Shown piece by piece: positions 7,106 to 15,037 of a stretch of DNA of 39,434 nucleotides. Position 1 is the first letter of the stretch. Every line of letters starts with the position of its first letter. The notes under the pieces were generated by a model. The model was not told the origin of the DNA. It did not search any database and saw only the letters and a list, made by a program, of their open reading frames with translations. A program made the translations under genes and the position numbers. Source of the stretch: an uncultured Eubacteriales bacterium (GTDB taxonomy: Bacteria; Bacillota; Clostridia; Oscillospirales; Oscillospiraceae); NCBI GenBank assembly GCA_900546295.1, contig URCK01000010.1:1-39434 (forward strand). Reading direction: 5' to 3'.

Positions 7106-8596
7106 TTACTTGTAGAAGCCGGGGTTCTGGTAGCCGGCGCCGTTGGGCTCGGAGTGGATCATGGTCAGGATGGCGTCGCGGCAGCCGCGGACCATAACAT
7201 CCTGCTCCTCGGGAGCGTCGTTGACCATCTGGTTGGAGGAAGAGGTGTAGAACCACAGACCCTCGTCGGCGGCGAGCTTGTTGCCGTCTTCGTCGGTGAT
7301 GGCTGCGGGATCAAGACCGAGCTTCTCCTGGATCTCGTCGTAGGCATAGAAGACCCACTTGGCCTCGGGCATATTGTTCTCCCACTTGCAGTCGTTGATG
7401 TCGCCGGACTCGGACTTGCCGGGGCTGTAGACTTCGATCGTGTAGGAGTGGATGTTGTAGCGGCCGAAGGAGTAGTCGATCATCTCTGCGGAGGTAGCAT
7501 AGTCCTCGTTGGAGCTCTTGGAGTAGAAGCCGCGGCCCGTGTAATCCTGATAGACCTGCGCCATCTTGGCGGCAGTTTCCTTCATGAAGGGGATCTCAGC
7601 ATCCTTGGGGTCGTTGGCGTCGTAGGGACGGTAGCACCAGGGATAGAGGACGCACTGGATACCGGTGTGAACAGAGGTAAGGGCGGCCATATTGTGCTCG
7701 TCGATGAACTGCTGCACCGCCTGAACCTCGGGCTCGGAAGCGGCGGCAGGACCGGCGGAGGACCAGGCGTTGCTGCCGATCGGGTTGTCAGTGCCGGCGG
7801 TCTCGATGTCGAAACGGTTCCACTGGTAGTTGAAGGTACGGTTCATGTCGATGCCGCCGTTGCGCGGATCGTCACCGAGGATGCCGTTGCCGTCCCAGTC
7901 GGGGCTTTCCATACCGAAGTAGGGGAGCTTTCTCGAGGGCTCGTCGCCAGCCTTGCCGCGGTAGATGGTGGCGATGAAGCCGTCACCGTCGATATCGGCG
8001 TAGGGATCGCTGAAGGGAACGCCGTCACCGTTGAGGTCGCGGGGGCGCAGGTTGGGACGGTTGTTGTTGATGAAGGACTGCTCATAGCCGTCGGGGTTGA
8101 TGACGGGGATGACATAGATGATGTAGTTGTCGAGCAGGCCCTTGACGTAATCGTCGCCGGAGCAGAGGGTCAGCCACCATGCGGTGTACATGGCGGAGGA
8201 GGCGCTTTCACGCTCGCCGCCGTGGATGTTGGCGAACACGCCGATGCCGGTCTTATCTTCGGCGGGGATGTTCTTGTTGGTGATCTCGAGGCACCAGAGG
8301 TTGCGCTCCTGCCAGGAGGAACCGATGGGGTAGAGGTCGGTGATGTCGGGGTAGGTCTCGTTCATCTTGGCGAGCTGAGACTCAAGCTCGGCGTAGGTGT
8401 AGCGATGGTTCCAGTCAATGTCAAGACCGTCGGGGATCTCTTCGGGGGCGTCGGGGCGAACTTCCATGGAGAGGAGCTCAGCCTTTTTGCTGCTGCTGGT
8501 GGTGCCGGCATCGTTGCCGCAGGCGGTAAGCCCGAGCACCATAACGAGGGAAAGACTGAGACAGAGAACACGCGTCATAATAGACTTCATTTTCAT
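7106..8596 (-). CDS. Secreted M14 zinc carboxypeptidase lipoprotein, copy 2
   Basis: This is a paralog of the preceding gene with 496 residues and almost the same signal peptide. The lipobox is LTAC, with Cys26. M14 residues are H125 and E128 in NIHGGERES, H310 in SVHTG, the arginine in DMNRTF and E388 in YTIEVY. Calcium-loop-like DLNGDG, DIDGDG and DWDGNG segments occupy the same position as in copy 1. The chosen start (ATGAAAATG at 8596) lies nine bases from AAGGA. The two proteins differ most between residues about 170 and 290 and in the linker before E388, which suggests diverged substrate choice. It should be active, because all key residues remain. Confidence 0.9.
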   Translation of the reverse strand: MKMKSIMTRVLCLSLSLVMVLGLTACGNDAGTTSSSKKAELLSMEVRPDAPEEIPDGLDIDWNHRYTYAELESQLAKMNETYPDITDLYPIGSSWQERNLWCLEITNKNIPAEDKTGIGVFANIHGGERESASSAMYTAWWLTLCSGDDYVKGLLDNYIIYVIPVINPDGYEQSFINNNRPNLRPRDLNGDGVPFSDPYADIDGDGFIATIYRGKAGDEPSRKLPYFGMESPDWDGNGILGDDPRNGGIDMNRTFNYQWNRFDIETAGTDNPIGSNAWSSAGPAAASEPEVQAVQQFIDEHNMAALTSVHTGIQCVLYPWCYRPYDANDPKDAEIPFMKETAAKMAQVYQDYTGRGFYSKSSNEDYATSAEMIDYSFGRYNIHSYTIEVYSPGKSESGDINDCKWENNMPEAKWVFYAYDEIQEKLGLDPAAITDEDGNKLAADEGLWFYTSSSNQMVNDAPEEQDVMVRGCRDAILTMIHSEPNGAGYQNPGFYK

Positions 8597-8796
8597 TTTG
8601 AAACGTCCTTTCTTTTCAGTTTTTTTCTTGTTGCGCAGTGCTTAGACAGGGATGCGAAGGGATTGCCGGGGTGATGCTTCGCGGCAGCAAGGGGTGTGCG
8701 GCCGGGAAGCGCACGGAAAAGCGAAGCGCCGCTTCCGCGCGGAGAGGCAAAGCTCGAAAAGTTCCCCCTTTTCCTTTTCGAAGGAATGTCCCCCCA

Positions 8797-8848
8797 AAGA
8801 ACAACAAAAGCAGCGCGGCGAAATTCAGACAATTCCGCTACACTGCTT
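8797..8848 (-). terminator. Terminator-like hairpin inside the leader of carboxypeptidase copy 2
   Basis: This is the counterpart of 6581-6633. AAGCAGTGTAGCG is unchanged on the minus strand, while the opposite arm has changed, mostly to bases that still pair as G-U. TTTTGTTGTTC follows. Pairing is better in the minus-strand RNA than in the plus-strand RNA, so the minus-strand transcript is probably the relevant one. Confidence 0.5.
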
Positions 8849-8900
8849 CGTTTAGAAAGCAAATACAGTAAAACACATATTCTTATCGTCATCATTTGAC

Positions 8901-8928
8901 TTGATTTTTAATAAAATATGTGTATAAT
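8901..8928 (+). promoter_or_regulatory. Plus-strand promoter-like element in the copy 2 upstream region
   Basis: TTGATT (8901-8906) and TATAAT (8923-8928) have a 16-base spacer, matching the element at 6690-6717. RNase J follows about 500 bases downstream in the same direction, so this copy could in principle contribute to its transcription. Confidence 0.4.
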
Positions 8929-8984
8929 ATTTCTGCTGGTACAGCAAATTACTGTTGTGTGGAATGGTCGCATCATTTCACATG

Positions 8985-9017
8985 ATCCTCTGGCAAGGGG
9001 CCAACTTGCCAGAGGAT
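8985..9017. repeat. Perfect 13-bp inverted repeat in the carboxypeptidase leader, copy 2
   Basis: The arms ATCCTCTGGCAAG and CTTGCCAGAGGAT are identical to those at 6773-6804. The loop here is the seven-base GGGCCAA. Identical arms with a changed loop suggest selection on the stem or on a protein-binding sequence. Confidence 0.8.
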
Positions 9018-9042
9018 GCCCGCTTGTTGTACTTGTGCCGTT

Positions 9043-9071
9043 ATTCTAACGCATTCTTTACGAAAAAGCAA
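9043..9071 (-). promoter_or_regulatory. Probable promoter of carboxypeptidase copy 2
   Basis: TTGCTT (9071-9066) and TAGAAT (9048-9043) have 17 bases between them on the minus strand. It is the exact counterpart of the element at 6830-6858. Confidence 0.65.
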
Positions 9072-9096
9072 GCCTATTTTGAATATTTTTTGCAAA

Positions 9097-9118
9097 ATGC
9101 AGCTCGCGCGAGCTGCAT
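9097..9118. repeat. Hairpin matching 6885-6906, copy 2
   Basis: ATGCAGCTC and GAGCTGCAT flank GCGC. The stem is fully Watson-Crick here, where copy 1 has one G-U pair in plus-strand RNA. Confidence 0.55.
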
Positions 9119-9379
9119 ATCTTGTTAAATATGTCTTACTAAACACAAGATATTGCGGTACCGTGGCAGCATGGTAGTGCAATGATTGAATAAAGTTTCA
9201 GCTTCCTCTGCCCTTGCCCGGCGGACAAAAGCCGTTACACAGTGTTCAAGTCTATAGAGGTCAAAAAGGCGCCGCAGGTGCAATTGCTTCGTGATGCAGG
9301 GCGAGGCATACGCACGGACGTCTCTTCTGCTATGCGCCTGTTGACCCGGACAGAGAATACATGCAAAACAAGATCCATC

Positions 9380-9397
9380 GTTTTCTGTACAGAAAAC
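9380..9397. promoter_or_regulatory. 18-bp perfect palindrome in the RNase J leader
   Basis: GTTTTCTGTACAGAAAAC is a perfect palindrome 18 bases before the AAAGGAG of rnjA. It could be an operator for a dimeric repressor or an RNA hairpin near the start. No known regulator is recognised. The rest of 9200-9433 shows no convincing gene; no promoter could be fixed there. Confidence 0.55.
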
Positions 9398-9433
9398 AAA
9401 CAAATCAAACAAATCAAAGGAGTTGAACCAGCA

Positions 9434-11095
9434 TTGGCTGAACAGTTAAAAATCATCCCTCTCGGCGGTCTCAATGAGATCGGCAAGAATATGACCGTGT
9501 ATGAGTACGGCGGCGAGATCATCGTGGTCGACTGCGGCATGGCTTTCCCCGGCGACGATATGTACGGCATCGACTGCGTCATTCCCGACGTGAGCTATCT
9601 TGTCAAGCACAAGAACCGCATCCGCGGCATGTTCATCACCCACGGGCACGAGGACCACATCGGCGCGGTGCCCTACATCCTCAAAAAGGTCAATATGCCC
9701 ATCTACTGCACGCGCCTGACGGCGGGGCTCATCCGCCTCAAGCTCGAAGAGCACGGCCTTCTCAAGTCGACAAAGATCGTCACGGTGGAAAGCGGCATGA
9801 CCGTCAAGGCCGGCAAATTCAGCGTGGAGTTCATCCACGTCAACCACTCGATCGCGGACTCTGTGTCCTTTGCCATCCACACGGGACTCGGCACCGTCGT
9901 CCACACGGGCGACTTCAAGATCGACTCGACGCCCATCGACGGCGAAGTGATCGACCTTGCCCGCTTCGGCGAGCTTGGCAAGCAGGGCGTTCTCGCGCTG
10001 CTCGCGGATTCGACGAACGTTGAGCGCCCCGGCTACACGATGAGCGAGCGCACCGTGGGAAGGACCTTCAACCGCCTCTTCCAGGGCTGCAAGCAGCGCA
10101 TCATCGTCACGACCTTTGCCTCCAATGTCCACCGCATCCAGCAGATCATGGACGCGGCGGCGGAGTGCGGGCGCAAGGTCGCCGTCACGGGCCGCAGCAT
10201 GGAGAATGTGACGAAGGTCGCGATGGACCTTGGCTACATGAAGCCGCCGAAAAACACCGTGGTCGACATCAACAAGATCAAGTCGATGCCGCTGGAAAAG
10301 CAGGTCATCGTCACCACCGGCTCGCAGGGCGAGGAGATGTCCGCCCTGTACCGCATGGCCTTTTCCCAGCACAAGCAGATCGAGGTCGGCCCCGGCGACC
10401 GCGTCATCATTTCGGCTTCCGCCATCCCCGGCAACGAAAATACCGTCTCGCGCGTCATCAACGAGCTCTTCCGCAAGGGCGTTGAGGTCATCTACGACCG
10501 CGCGGATATGCTGCACGTTTCGGGCCATGCGTGCCAGGAGGAGCTCAAGATCATCCACGCGCTGACAAAGCCCAAGTATTTCATCCCCGTCCACGGCGAG
10601 CAGCGCATGCTCCAGATCCATAAGGATCTCGCCCTGCAAATGGGCATGGACCGCAAGAATATTGTGATTTGCGACAACGGCGACGCCGTCGAGATCGGCG
10701 CGCGCTCGATGAAGTGCGTGCCCGGTTATGCGCCCGCGGGCGAGGTGTTTGTTGACGGCTATGGCGTCGGCGACGTCGGCGCGGTCGTGCTGCGCGACCG
10801 CAAGCATCTGGCGGAAGACGGCATGGTCGTCGTCGTGCTGCCCATCTCCGCTCAGAACGGCGACCTTCTGGCCGAGCCGGAGATCATCACGCGCGGCTTC
10901 ATCTATGTCAAGGATTCCGAGGAACTCCTGCAAGATCTCAGGAATCTCACGATGTCCACGGCGGAGGCGTTCCGCGGCAAGCGCGGACGCGACATGAACG
11001 AGCTCAAGGGCGCGATCCGCAGCGCCGTGAGCAACTATCTCTTCAAGGCGACCAAGCGCAGCCCCATGGTGCTGCCGGTCATCACGAGACTTTAA
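9434..11095 (+). CDS. rnjA: Ribonuclease J (metallo-beta-lactamase family RNase)
   Basis: RNase J is an endo- and 5'-exoribonuclease for mRNA decay and rRNA maturation. The sequence KIIPLGGLNEIGKNMTVYEY opens the protein, and the zinc motif HGHEDH is at residues 70-75. HTGDFKID, ADSTN and SGHACQEELK complete the beta-lactamase/beta-CASP fold, and a C-terminal domain follows. The true start is probably the TTG at 9434 (AAAGGAG ends 11 bases before), giving 553 residues, the usual RNase J length. An ATG at 9242 would add 64 residues with no resemblance to the family. The gene is followed by a strong terminator. A single RNase J gene is visible here; whether a second exists elsewhere is unknown. 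Confidence 0.95.
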   Translation: MAEQLKIIPLGGLNEIGKNMTVYEYGGEIIVVDCGMAFPGDDMYGIDCVIPDVSYLVKHKNRIRGMFITHGHEDHIGAVPYILKKVNMPIYCTRLTAGLIRLKLEEHGLLKSTKIVTVESGMTVKAGKFSVEFIHVNHSIADSVSFAIHTGLGTVVHTGDFKIDSTPIDGEVIDLARFGELGKQGVLALLADSTNVERPGYTMSERTVGRTFNRLFQGCKQRIIVTTFASNVHRIQQIMDAAAECGRKVAVTGRSMENVTKVAMDLGYMKPPKNTVVDINKIKSMPLEKQVIVTTGSQGEEMSALYRMAFSQHKQIEVGPGDRVIISASAIPGNENTVSRVINELFRKGVEVIYDRADMLHVSGHACQEELKIIHALTKPKYFIPVHGEQRMLQIHKDLALQMGMDRKNIVICDNGDAVEIGARSMKCVPGYAPAGEVFVDGYGVGDVGAVVLRDRKHLAEDGMVVVVLPISAQNGDLLAEPEIITRGFIYVKDSEELLQDLRNLTMSTAEAFRGKRGRDMNELKGAIRSAVSNYLFKATKRSPMVLPVITRL

Positions 11096-11136
11096 GCCGA
11101 CCAAAAAGCGGCGGCAAAGTCTGCGACGCTATGGGA

Positions 11137-11178
11137 AGGGGCAGGGAGTGCAAATTTTGCATTCCCTGCCCCTTTTTT
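11137..11178 (+). terminator. Intrinsic terminator of rnjA
   Basis: AGGGGCAGGGAGTGCAAA pairs with TTTTGCATTCCCTGCCCCT, with one G-T pair. A TTTTTT run follows. Confidence 0.9.
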
Positions 11179-11181
11179 CTA

Positions 11182-11210
11182 TTGACAGACTGCGCGCGGT
11201 GTGATAGCTT
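11182..11210 (+). promoter_or_regulatory. Promoter of the first PadR-DUF2812 operon
   Basis: TTGACA (11182-11187), a 17-base spacer and TAGCTT (11205-11210) lie ahead of padR. The -10 touches the tandem operator repeats that begin at 11210, which fits autorepression. Confidence 0.7.
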
Positions 11211-11239
11211 ATCGGTAGACGATATATCGGCTGCCGTTA
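11210..11239 (+). promoter_or_regulatory. Tandem PadR operator candidates TATCG-N5-CGATA
   Basis: TATCG-GTAGA-CGATA (11210-11224) is a perfect interrupted palindrome. It is followed directly by TATCG-GCTGC-CGTTA (11225-11239), which has one mismatch. The same architecture occurs twice at the second PadR promoter (26347-26361 and 26381-26395). Confidence 0.6.
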
Positions 11240-11267
11240 TAACGGGAGACGAAAGGAGAGACGTGAC

Positions 11268-11582
11268 ATGGGAACGACGGCACTGACCGAAGCGGTCTTT
11301 TATATCCTGCTCTCGCTCGATGCGCCGCTGCACGGCTACGGCATCATGCAGAATGTGGAAAGCCTGAGCGGCGGGCGCGTGCGCCTTGCCGCGGGAACGC
11401 TCTACGGCGCGCTGGCAACGCTCACCGAGCGCGGCTGGATCGCATCGCTCGGCGATGAGAACGAGGGGCGCAAGAAGGAATATCAGCTCACGCCCGCAGG
11501 GCGCGAGGCCGTGCGCGCAGAGCTGCGAAGACTGCACGAGCTGACGCAGAACGGCGACAAGCTGACAAACGAATGGAACTGA
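11268..11582 (+). CDS. PadR family transcriptional repressor
   Basis: The 104-residue protein is a small PadR-type winged-helix regulator. ALTEAVFYILLSLDAPLHGY, VRLAAGTLYGALATLTERGW and KKEYQLTPAGREAVRAEL match the N-terminal PadR domain. It is short, with almost no C-terminal effector domain (subfamily-2-like). RBS GAAAGGAGAGACGTG precedes the ATG. The downstream membrane genes start 12 bases later, so the repressor probably controls its own operon. The inducer is not known; family members often respond to membrane or drug stress. Confidence 0.93.
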   Translation: MGTTALTEAVFYILLSLDAPLHGYGIMQNVESLSGGRVRLAAGTLYGALATLTERGWIASLGDENEGRKKEYQLTPAGREAVRAELRRLHELTQNGDKLTNEWN

Positions 11583-11594
11583 GAGGAGAGAGCC

Positions 11595-12188
11595 ATGTTT
11601 GAAAAGATCATGCCGCGGATGTTTGTCTACGCCTATGACCCGGAACGGATCGAGGAAATGCTCGACCGCAAGTCGCGCGAGGGCTGGCAGTGCTATGAAG
11701 TAGGTCTGTTCTACTGCTTCCACCGCGGCGAGCCGGATGAGTACGAATACCGCGTGCAGGCGACGAAAAAGAAAGAAATGGAGCGGCTGCAATATATCAA
11801 GGGACTGCGCGAGCTCGGCATCGAGCATGTGGGCACGGTGGGAGAGTATCTGATCCTGCGCAAGAAGAAAGACGGTACGCCGTTTGAGCTGTATTCTGAT
11901 TTGGATTCGTTAATGGCGCAGATAAAGCGCGTGCGGCGCGTGCTGTGGAGCGGGGCTGTGATGTGCCCGTTTATCGCGTTTGCGGAAATAGTGCCGCTGA
12001 TCGGCAGGCTGTATCGGCGCTTTCAGACCGGCGGCTATGCAGAGCCCGTAATATATATACCGGCCATCGCATTGATGGTGCTGCTTTTGATAGGACTCTG
12101 CATCTGCGCCGCGCAGTGTATCCGCGCATTGCGCCGCACGAGAGAAAAGCTTAAAAAGCTCGAGGCCGAGCGCGTGATTCAGGAGTGA
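11595..12188 (+). CDS. DUF2812-like membrane protein, first of a pair
   Basis: The 197-residue protein has a cytoplasmic domain of about 110 residues with FVYAYDPERIEEML and REGWQCYEVGLFYCFHRGEP. EYEYRVQ and DGTPFELYSDLDSL follow. This pattern fits DUF2812 proteins, which usually sit next to PadR regulators. Two membrane helices follow at about 116-137 and 152-173, and then a short charged tail. The start has GAGGAGAG upstream. The neighbour at 12202 is a paralog with the same layout, so the pair may form a heteromer. The function is unknown; a stress-sensing or membrane-associated role is only inferred from the PadR link. Confidence 0.8.
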   Translation: MFEKIMPRMFVYAYDPERIEEMLDRKSREGWQCYEVGLFYCFHRGEPDEYEYRVQATKKKEMERLQYIKGLRELGIEHVGTVGEYLILRKKKDGTPFELYSDLDSLMAQIKRVRRVLWSGAVMCPFIAFAEIVPLIGRLYRRFQTGGYAEPVIYIPAIALMVLLLIGLCICAAQCIRALRRTREKLKKLEAERVIQE

Positions 12189-12201
12189 AAGGAGAAACGC
12201 C

Positions 12202-12819
12202 ATGGCGAAGGACAAAAAGACCGTGCTGCATCTGTCGAGCTATGCCATTGATCCCGAGCGGATCGAGAGACGGGCGAACGAAATGGCGAAAGAGGGCTGG
12301 CTTCTTGAAAAGTTCGGCTCGCTGTGTTCCACCTACCGGCGGGGAGAGCCGGGCGAGTACGAGTACCGCGTGCAGGTGAAGGAAGCGGGTATAGACCGCC
12401 TTACCTACATCGCGGAGCTTACGGAGTTCGGCATTGAAGAGGTCGGCGGCGTGGGCGACCTGCTTGTTCTGCGCAAAAAGGCGGACGGCACGCCCTTCGA
12501 GCTGTACTCAGACCTCGACTCCCTCATCGCCCAGCAGAAAAAAGCCGTGCGCTACCTGCGCGCGGGTCTGATCATGAGCTTTTTCTGGGGAAGCATGATG
12601 CTGATGAATGTGTTGACAACACTGATGAATGCGAATGTGATCGGCTGGTACGCAGGCAAGGCTGCGATAAACTTTAGTACGGCGAAGGTGCTGATGCTTG
12701 TGGCGGCCTCTCTTCTTCTGCTTGTCTGCATCGTGGGTTTTGTCGACTGCCCGCGCGGCCTGCGCCGCGCGAAAAAGAAGATCGCATCTCTCGAGGCCGA
12801 GCGCGTCGTGCAGGAGTAA
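12202..12819 (+). CDS. DUF2812-like membrane protein, second of a pair
   Basis: The 205-residue paralog of the preceding gene shares YAIDPERIERRANEMAKEGW, RRGEPGEYEYRVQV, DGTPFELYSDLDSL and the tail ending in ASLEAERVVQE. The first protein ends in EAERVIQE. Membrane helices are at about 120-141 and 162-181. It follows 13 bases after its neighbour with AAAGGAG as ribosome site, so both are co-transcribed under the PadR promoter. The pair looks like a local gene duplication. No catalytic motif is visible. Confidence 0.8.
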   Translation: MAKDKKTVLHLSSYAIDPERIERRANEMAKEGWLLEKFGSLCSTYRRGEPGEYEYRVQVKEAGIDRLTYIAELTEFGIEEVGGVGDLLVLRKKADGTPFELYSDLDSLIAQQKKAVRYLRAGLIMSFFWGSMMLMNVLTTLMNANVIGWYAGKAAINFSTAKVLMLVAASLLLLVCIVGFVDCPRGLRRAKKKIASLEAERVVQE

Positions 12820-12825
12820 GACACC

Positions 12826-12854
12826 TTGCAAAATGCCGCCGGGCGTTGTACAAT
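12826..12854 (+). promoter_or_regulatory. Promoter of the Nudix gene
   Basis: TTGCAA (12826-12831), a 17-base spacer and TACAAT (12849-12854) lie 40 bases before the chosen ATG. The gene is therefore probably transcribed separately from the DUF2812 pair. Confidence 0.7.
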
Positions 12855-12893
12855 ATCCCGTCGAAAGAAACAACGACCGGGAGGAAAGCCGAC

Positions 12894-13757
12894 ATGATCC
12901 AGGATATCGAACCGAAGCATCTTTTTAACGAGTGGAAGAAGAACGCCGTGCCGAAAAAGAGCAGCGCCGTGGTGCAGTTCCGCGGGCAGGATCTTCTCTG
13001 CCGCATCGACGAGAACGGACTGAAATTTCCCGTGCGCTCGATGTTTGCAGAGCCGGACGAGGCGTTTATCTACCTCTTCGAGCTCGACGGGCGGGAGTAT
13101 TACCTGCTCTTTGATGAGAAAGAGCGCACGATCGAGGGCTATTCCTATCGGGGCATCGGCCTTTTCCGCACGGAAAAGCCGCAGGAGCTTGCCTACGCCG
13201 CCGTGAGCGCGTGGCATCTGTGCTCGTGGTATCGCAGCGCGCGCTATTGCGGCTGCTGCGGGGAAAAGCTCGTCCACGATGAAAACGAGCGCATGATGCG
13301 CTGCCCCAAGTGCGGCAACATGATCTTCCCGCGCATCAACCCTTCGGTTATCGTGGCCGTGACGCACGGGGACTACCTGCTGCTCACAAAGTACGCCAAC
13401 CGCCCCGGCGCGACGCGCACGGCGCTCGTCGCGGGCTTCACCGAGTTTGCCGAGAGCTTTGAGCAGACCGTGCGCCGCGAGGTGATGGAGGAGGTCGGGC
13501 TCAAGGTCAAGGACCTGCGCTATTACCGCTGCCAGCCCTGGGGCATCAGCGGCAACATCATGATGGGCTACTGGTGCAGGCTTGACGGCGACGACGACAC
13601 CATCCATCTCGACAACTTTGAGCTGGCGGACGGCGCATGGGTCAGCCGCGAGGAGCTGCGAGAGAACTATACGGGCAACGGCATCGCCCTCACCTCGGAG
13701 ATGATCGCCGAATTTGCCGCGGGCAGAGACCCTTACAGCCTGGAAGCGAAAAACTAA
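12894..13757 (+). CDS. nudC: NADH/NAD+ pyrophosphatase (NudC-type Nudix hydrolase)
   Basis: NudC-type enzymes split NAD(H) into NMN(H) and AMP and can remove NAD caps from RNA. From the ATG at 12894 (GGGAGGAAAG upstream) the protein has 287 residues. A zinc ribbon is formed by C119, C122, C137 and C140. The Nudix box spans about 171-193 with the pattern G-x5-E-x7-REVMEEVGL. The NudC-specific SQPWPFP motif is altered to CQPWGIS, so the substrate range could be shifted. An in-frame ATG at 12846 lies inside the promoter and is less likely. The gene has its own promoter and terminator. Confidence 0.9.
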   Translation: MIQDIEPKHLFNEWKKNAVPKKSSAVVQFRGQDLLCRIDENGLKFPVRSMFAEPDEAFIYLFELDGREYYLLFDEKERTIEGYSYRGIGLFRTEKPQELAYAAVSAWHLCSWYRSARYCGCCGEKLVHDENERMMRCPKCGNMIFPRINPSVIVAVTHGDYLLLTKYANRPGATRTALVAGFTEFAESFEQTVRREVMEEVGLKVKDLRYYRCQPWGISGNIMMGYWCRLDGDDDTIHLDNFELADGAWVSREELRENYTGNGIALTSEMIAEFAAGRDPYSLEAKN

Positions 13758-13760
13758 AAC

Positions 13761-13796
13761 AAAAAACGTCTGTCTCGGTCGAGACAGACGTTTTTT
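13761..13796. terminator. Bidirectional terminator between nudC and the convergent operon
   Basis: A perfect 16-bp stem AAAAAACGTCTGTCTC/GAGACAGACGTTTTTT with loop GGTC can end transcription from both sides. Confidence 0.92.
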
Positions 13797-14339
13797 CTAT
13801 GGCTTTTCGATAAGACCAACCGACAGCAGGCGCATGTTGTCCCACTGCGCGAGCTTGCGGAGCTCCCCGCCCTCGTACTCATACAGCGTGCACGGAACCC
13901 ACCAGTTGACGTTGAGCTTAACAAAGGCAAAGTAGCGCTGGCCGTTCACAACGATGATCTGAAAATCGAAGATCGCATGGTCGATCTGGTCCGCGGCGGC
14001 GTGCATCATCGCGATCATCGTCTCGTTGGGTTCAACGACATTGCCGACAGAATCATAGAGCGTGGTGGCGACGAGCGTGTTGACCCTGTGCGAGCGAAGC
14101 GCGGAGGTGTCGAAGTTCGCGTAGTCGGCGGTATAAAAGACGCAGGTGTCTGGCGTAAAAGCATCGCAGCGGCGGCTTTTGCCGCTTGCATAGACCGTTT
14201 CGCAGACATAGGCGGCGGCCTGCTCGTCGGCGCCTTTCAGCGCGACGTGCAGGAGCGGTTCATCGGACTCGCTTCGGACGAAGAGAAACAGCGCGAACCC
14301 TAACGCAAGACAGAGCAGCGCGGCAAGTATGCGTTTCAT
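13797..14339 (-). CDS. Membrane-anchored protein of unknown function
   Basis: The start at 14339 (AAGGAGG upstream) gives 180 residues. The N-terminus MKRILAALLCLALGFALFLF is a signal or anchor helix, and the rest is predicted to be outside the membrane. It contains several aromatic and cysteine residues (YVCETVYASGKSRRCDAF, DTCVFYTADYANFD) but no family motif I recognise. It lies 25 bases after the amidase and is probably the last gene of the ytr-like operon. It could work with the amidase at the cell surface, but this is only suggested by position. Confidence 0.7.
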   Translation of the reverse strand: MKRILAALLCLALGFALFLFVRSESDEPLLHVALKGADEQAAAYVCETVYASGKSRRCDAFTPDTCVFYTADYANFDTSALRSHRVNTLVATTLYDSVGNVVEPNETMIAMMHAAADQIDHAIFDFQIIVVNGQRYFAFVKLNVNWWVPCTLYEYEGGELRKLAQWDNMRLLSVGLIEKP

Positions 14340-14364
14340 CGTAAGCCTCCTTGCAATCCGGCAA

Positions 14365-15036
14365 TCAGCCGTTCGCGGTTTTGTCCTCTTCGATGCGCGC
14401 GCGCACGTTCTCGCGGAAGGCGAGCCACGCATCTTCGTTTTCCACATAGTATTTGGGGCAGATCTTACCCGTCACGTCGTAGTGGCGGATGACGTCTTCG
14501 CCGGGGTCAAGATCGAACGTCTCGCAGAGCCACGCGACGAGCGCTTCAAGGCTCTCCATCGTCGCGTCGTTAAATTCGCCCGTCTCATCGGCGTGGCAGA
14601 CCTCGATGGACACGGTGTAGTCGTTCGCGGTGTTTGAGCAGTAGGCGATCTCCGTCAGCGGCACGCACTGCAAAATTTCACCCTCCAGCCCGACGACAAA
14701 GTGCGCGCTCGCGTAGGTCTCGTGCGTCAGGGCGAGATTGGCGAAAAAGCTGCGGTTCGCCGCGGCGCTCGTGCCGGGATTGCCGACATAGTGCACCACC
14801 ACGCCGGAGATCTCCCTGAGCGGCGTGCCGGGACGGGAATATTCGTTGAGGGGAAGTTCGTCGACCGTGACAAAGTCCGGCACGCTGACATTCGAACCGG
14901 GGAGACCTCGGTGGGCGAGCGCATAGCGCAGCTTCACGCCGCCAAGAACGAGCAAAACGAGCGCGAGCAGGACGAGGAAGGCTTTCTTACTCCCGGTGCG
15001 GCGGCGCCTGCGCCGCCGCTTTGTTCTTTCTGCCAT
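14365..15036 (-). CDS. N-acetylmuramoyl-L-alanine amidase (Amidase_2), membrane anchored
   Basis: Amidase_2 enzymes cut the bond between N-acetylmuramic acid and the L-alanine of the peptide stem. The 223-residue protein starts with a very basic stretch (MAERTKRRRRRRRTGSKK), and a membrane helix lies at about 19-33. The catalytic domain shows zinc ligands H82 (VVVHYVGN), H185 (RHYDVTG) and C193 (KICPKYY), and the family glutamate lies in VSIEVCH. It begins two bases after the permease stop, with GAGGAAAG upstream, so it belongs to that operon. This links the ABC operon to peptidoglycan remodelling. Confidence 0.9.
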   Translation of the reverse strand: MAERTKRRRRRRRTGSKKAFLVLLALVLLVLGGVKLRYALAHRGLPGSNVSVPDFVTVDELPLNEYSRPGTPLREISGVVVHYVGNPGTSAAANRSFFANLALTHETYASAHFVVGLEGEILQCVPLTEIAYCSNTANDYTVSIEVCHADETGEFNDATMESLEALVAWLCETFDLDPGEDVIRHYDVTGKICPKYYVENEDAWLAFRENVRARIEEDKTANG

Positions 15037-15037
15037 G

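Noticed and set aside
9242..9433. 64-residue N-terminal extension of RNase J from the ATG at 9242
   Set aside because: No ribosome site, no similarity to RNase J, and it would contain the palindrome and the true AAAGGAG site.
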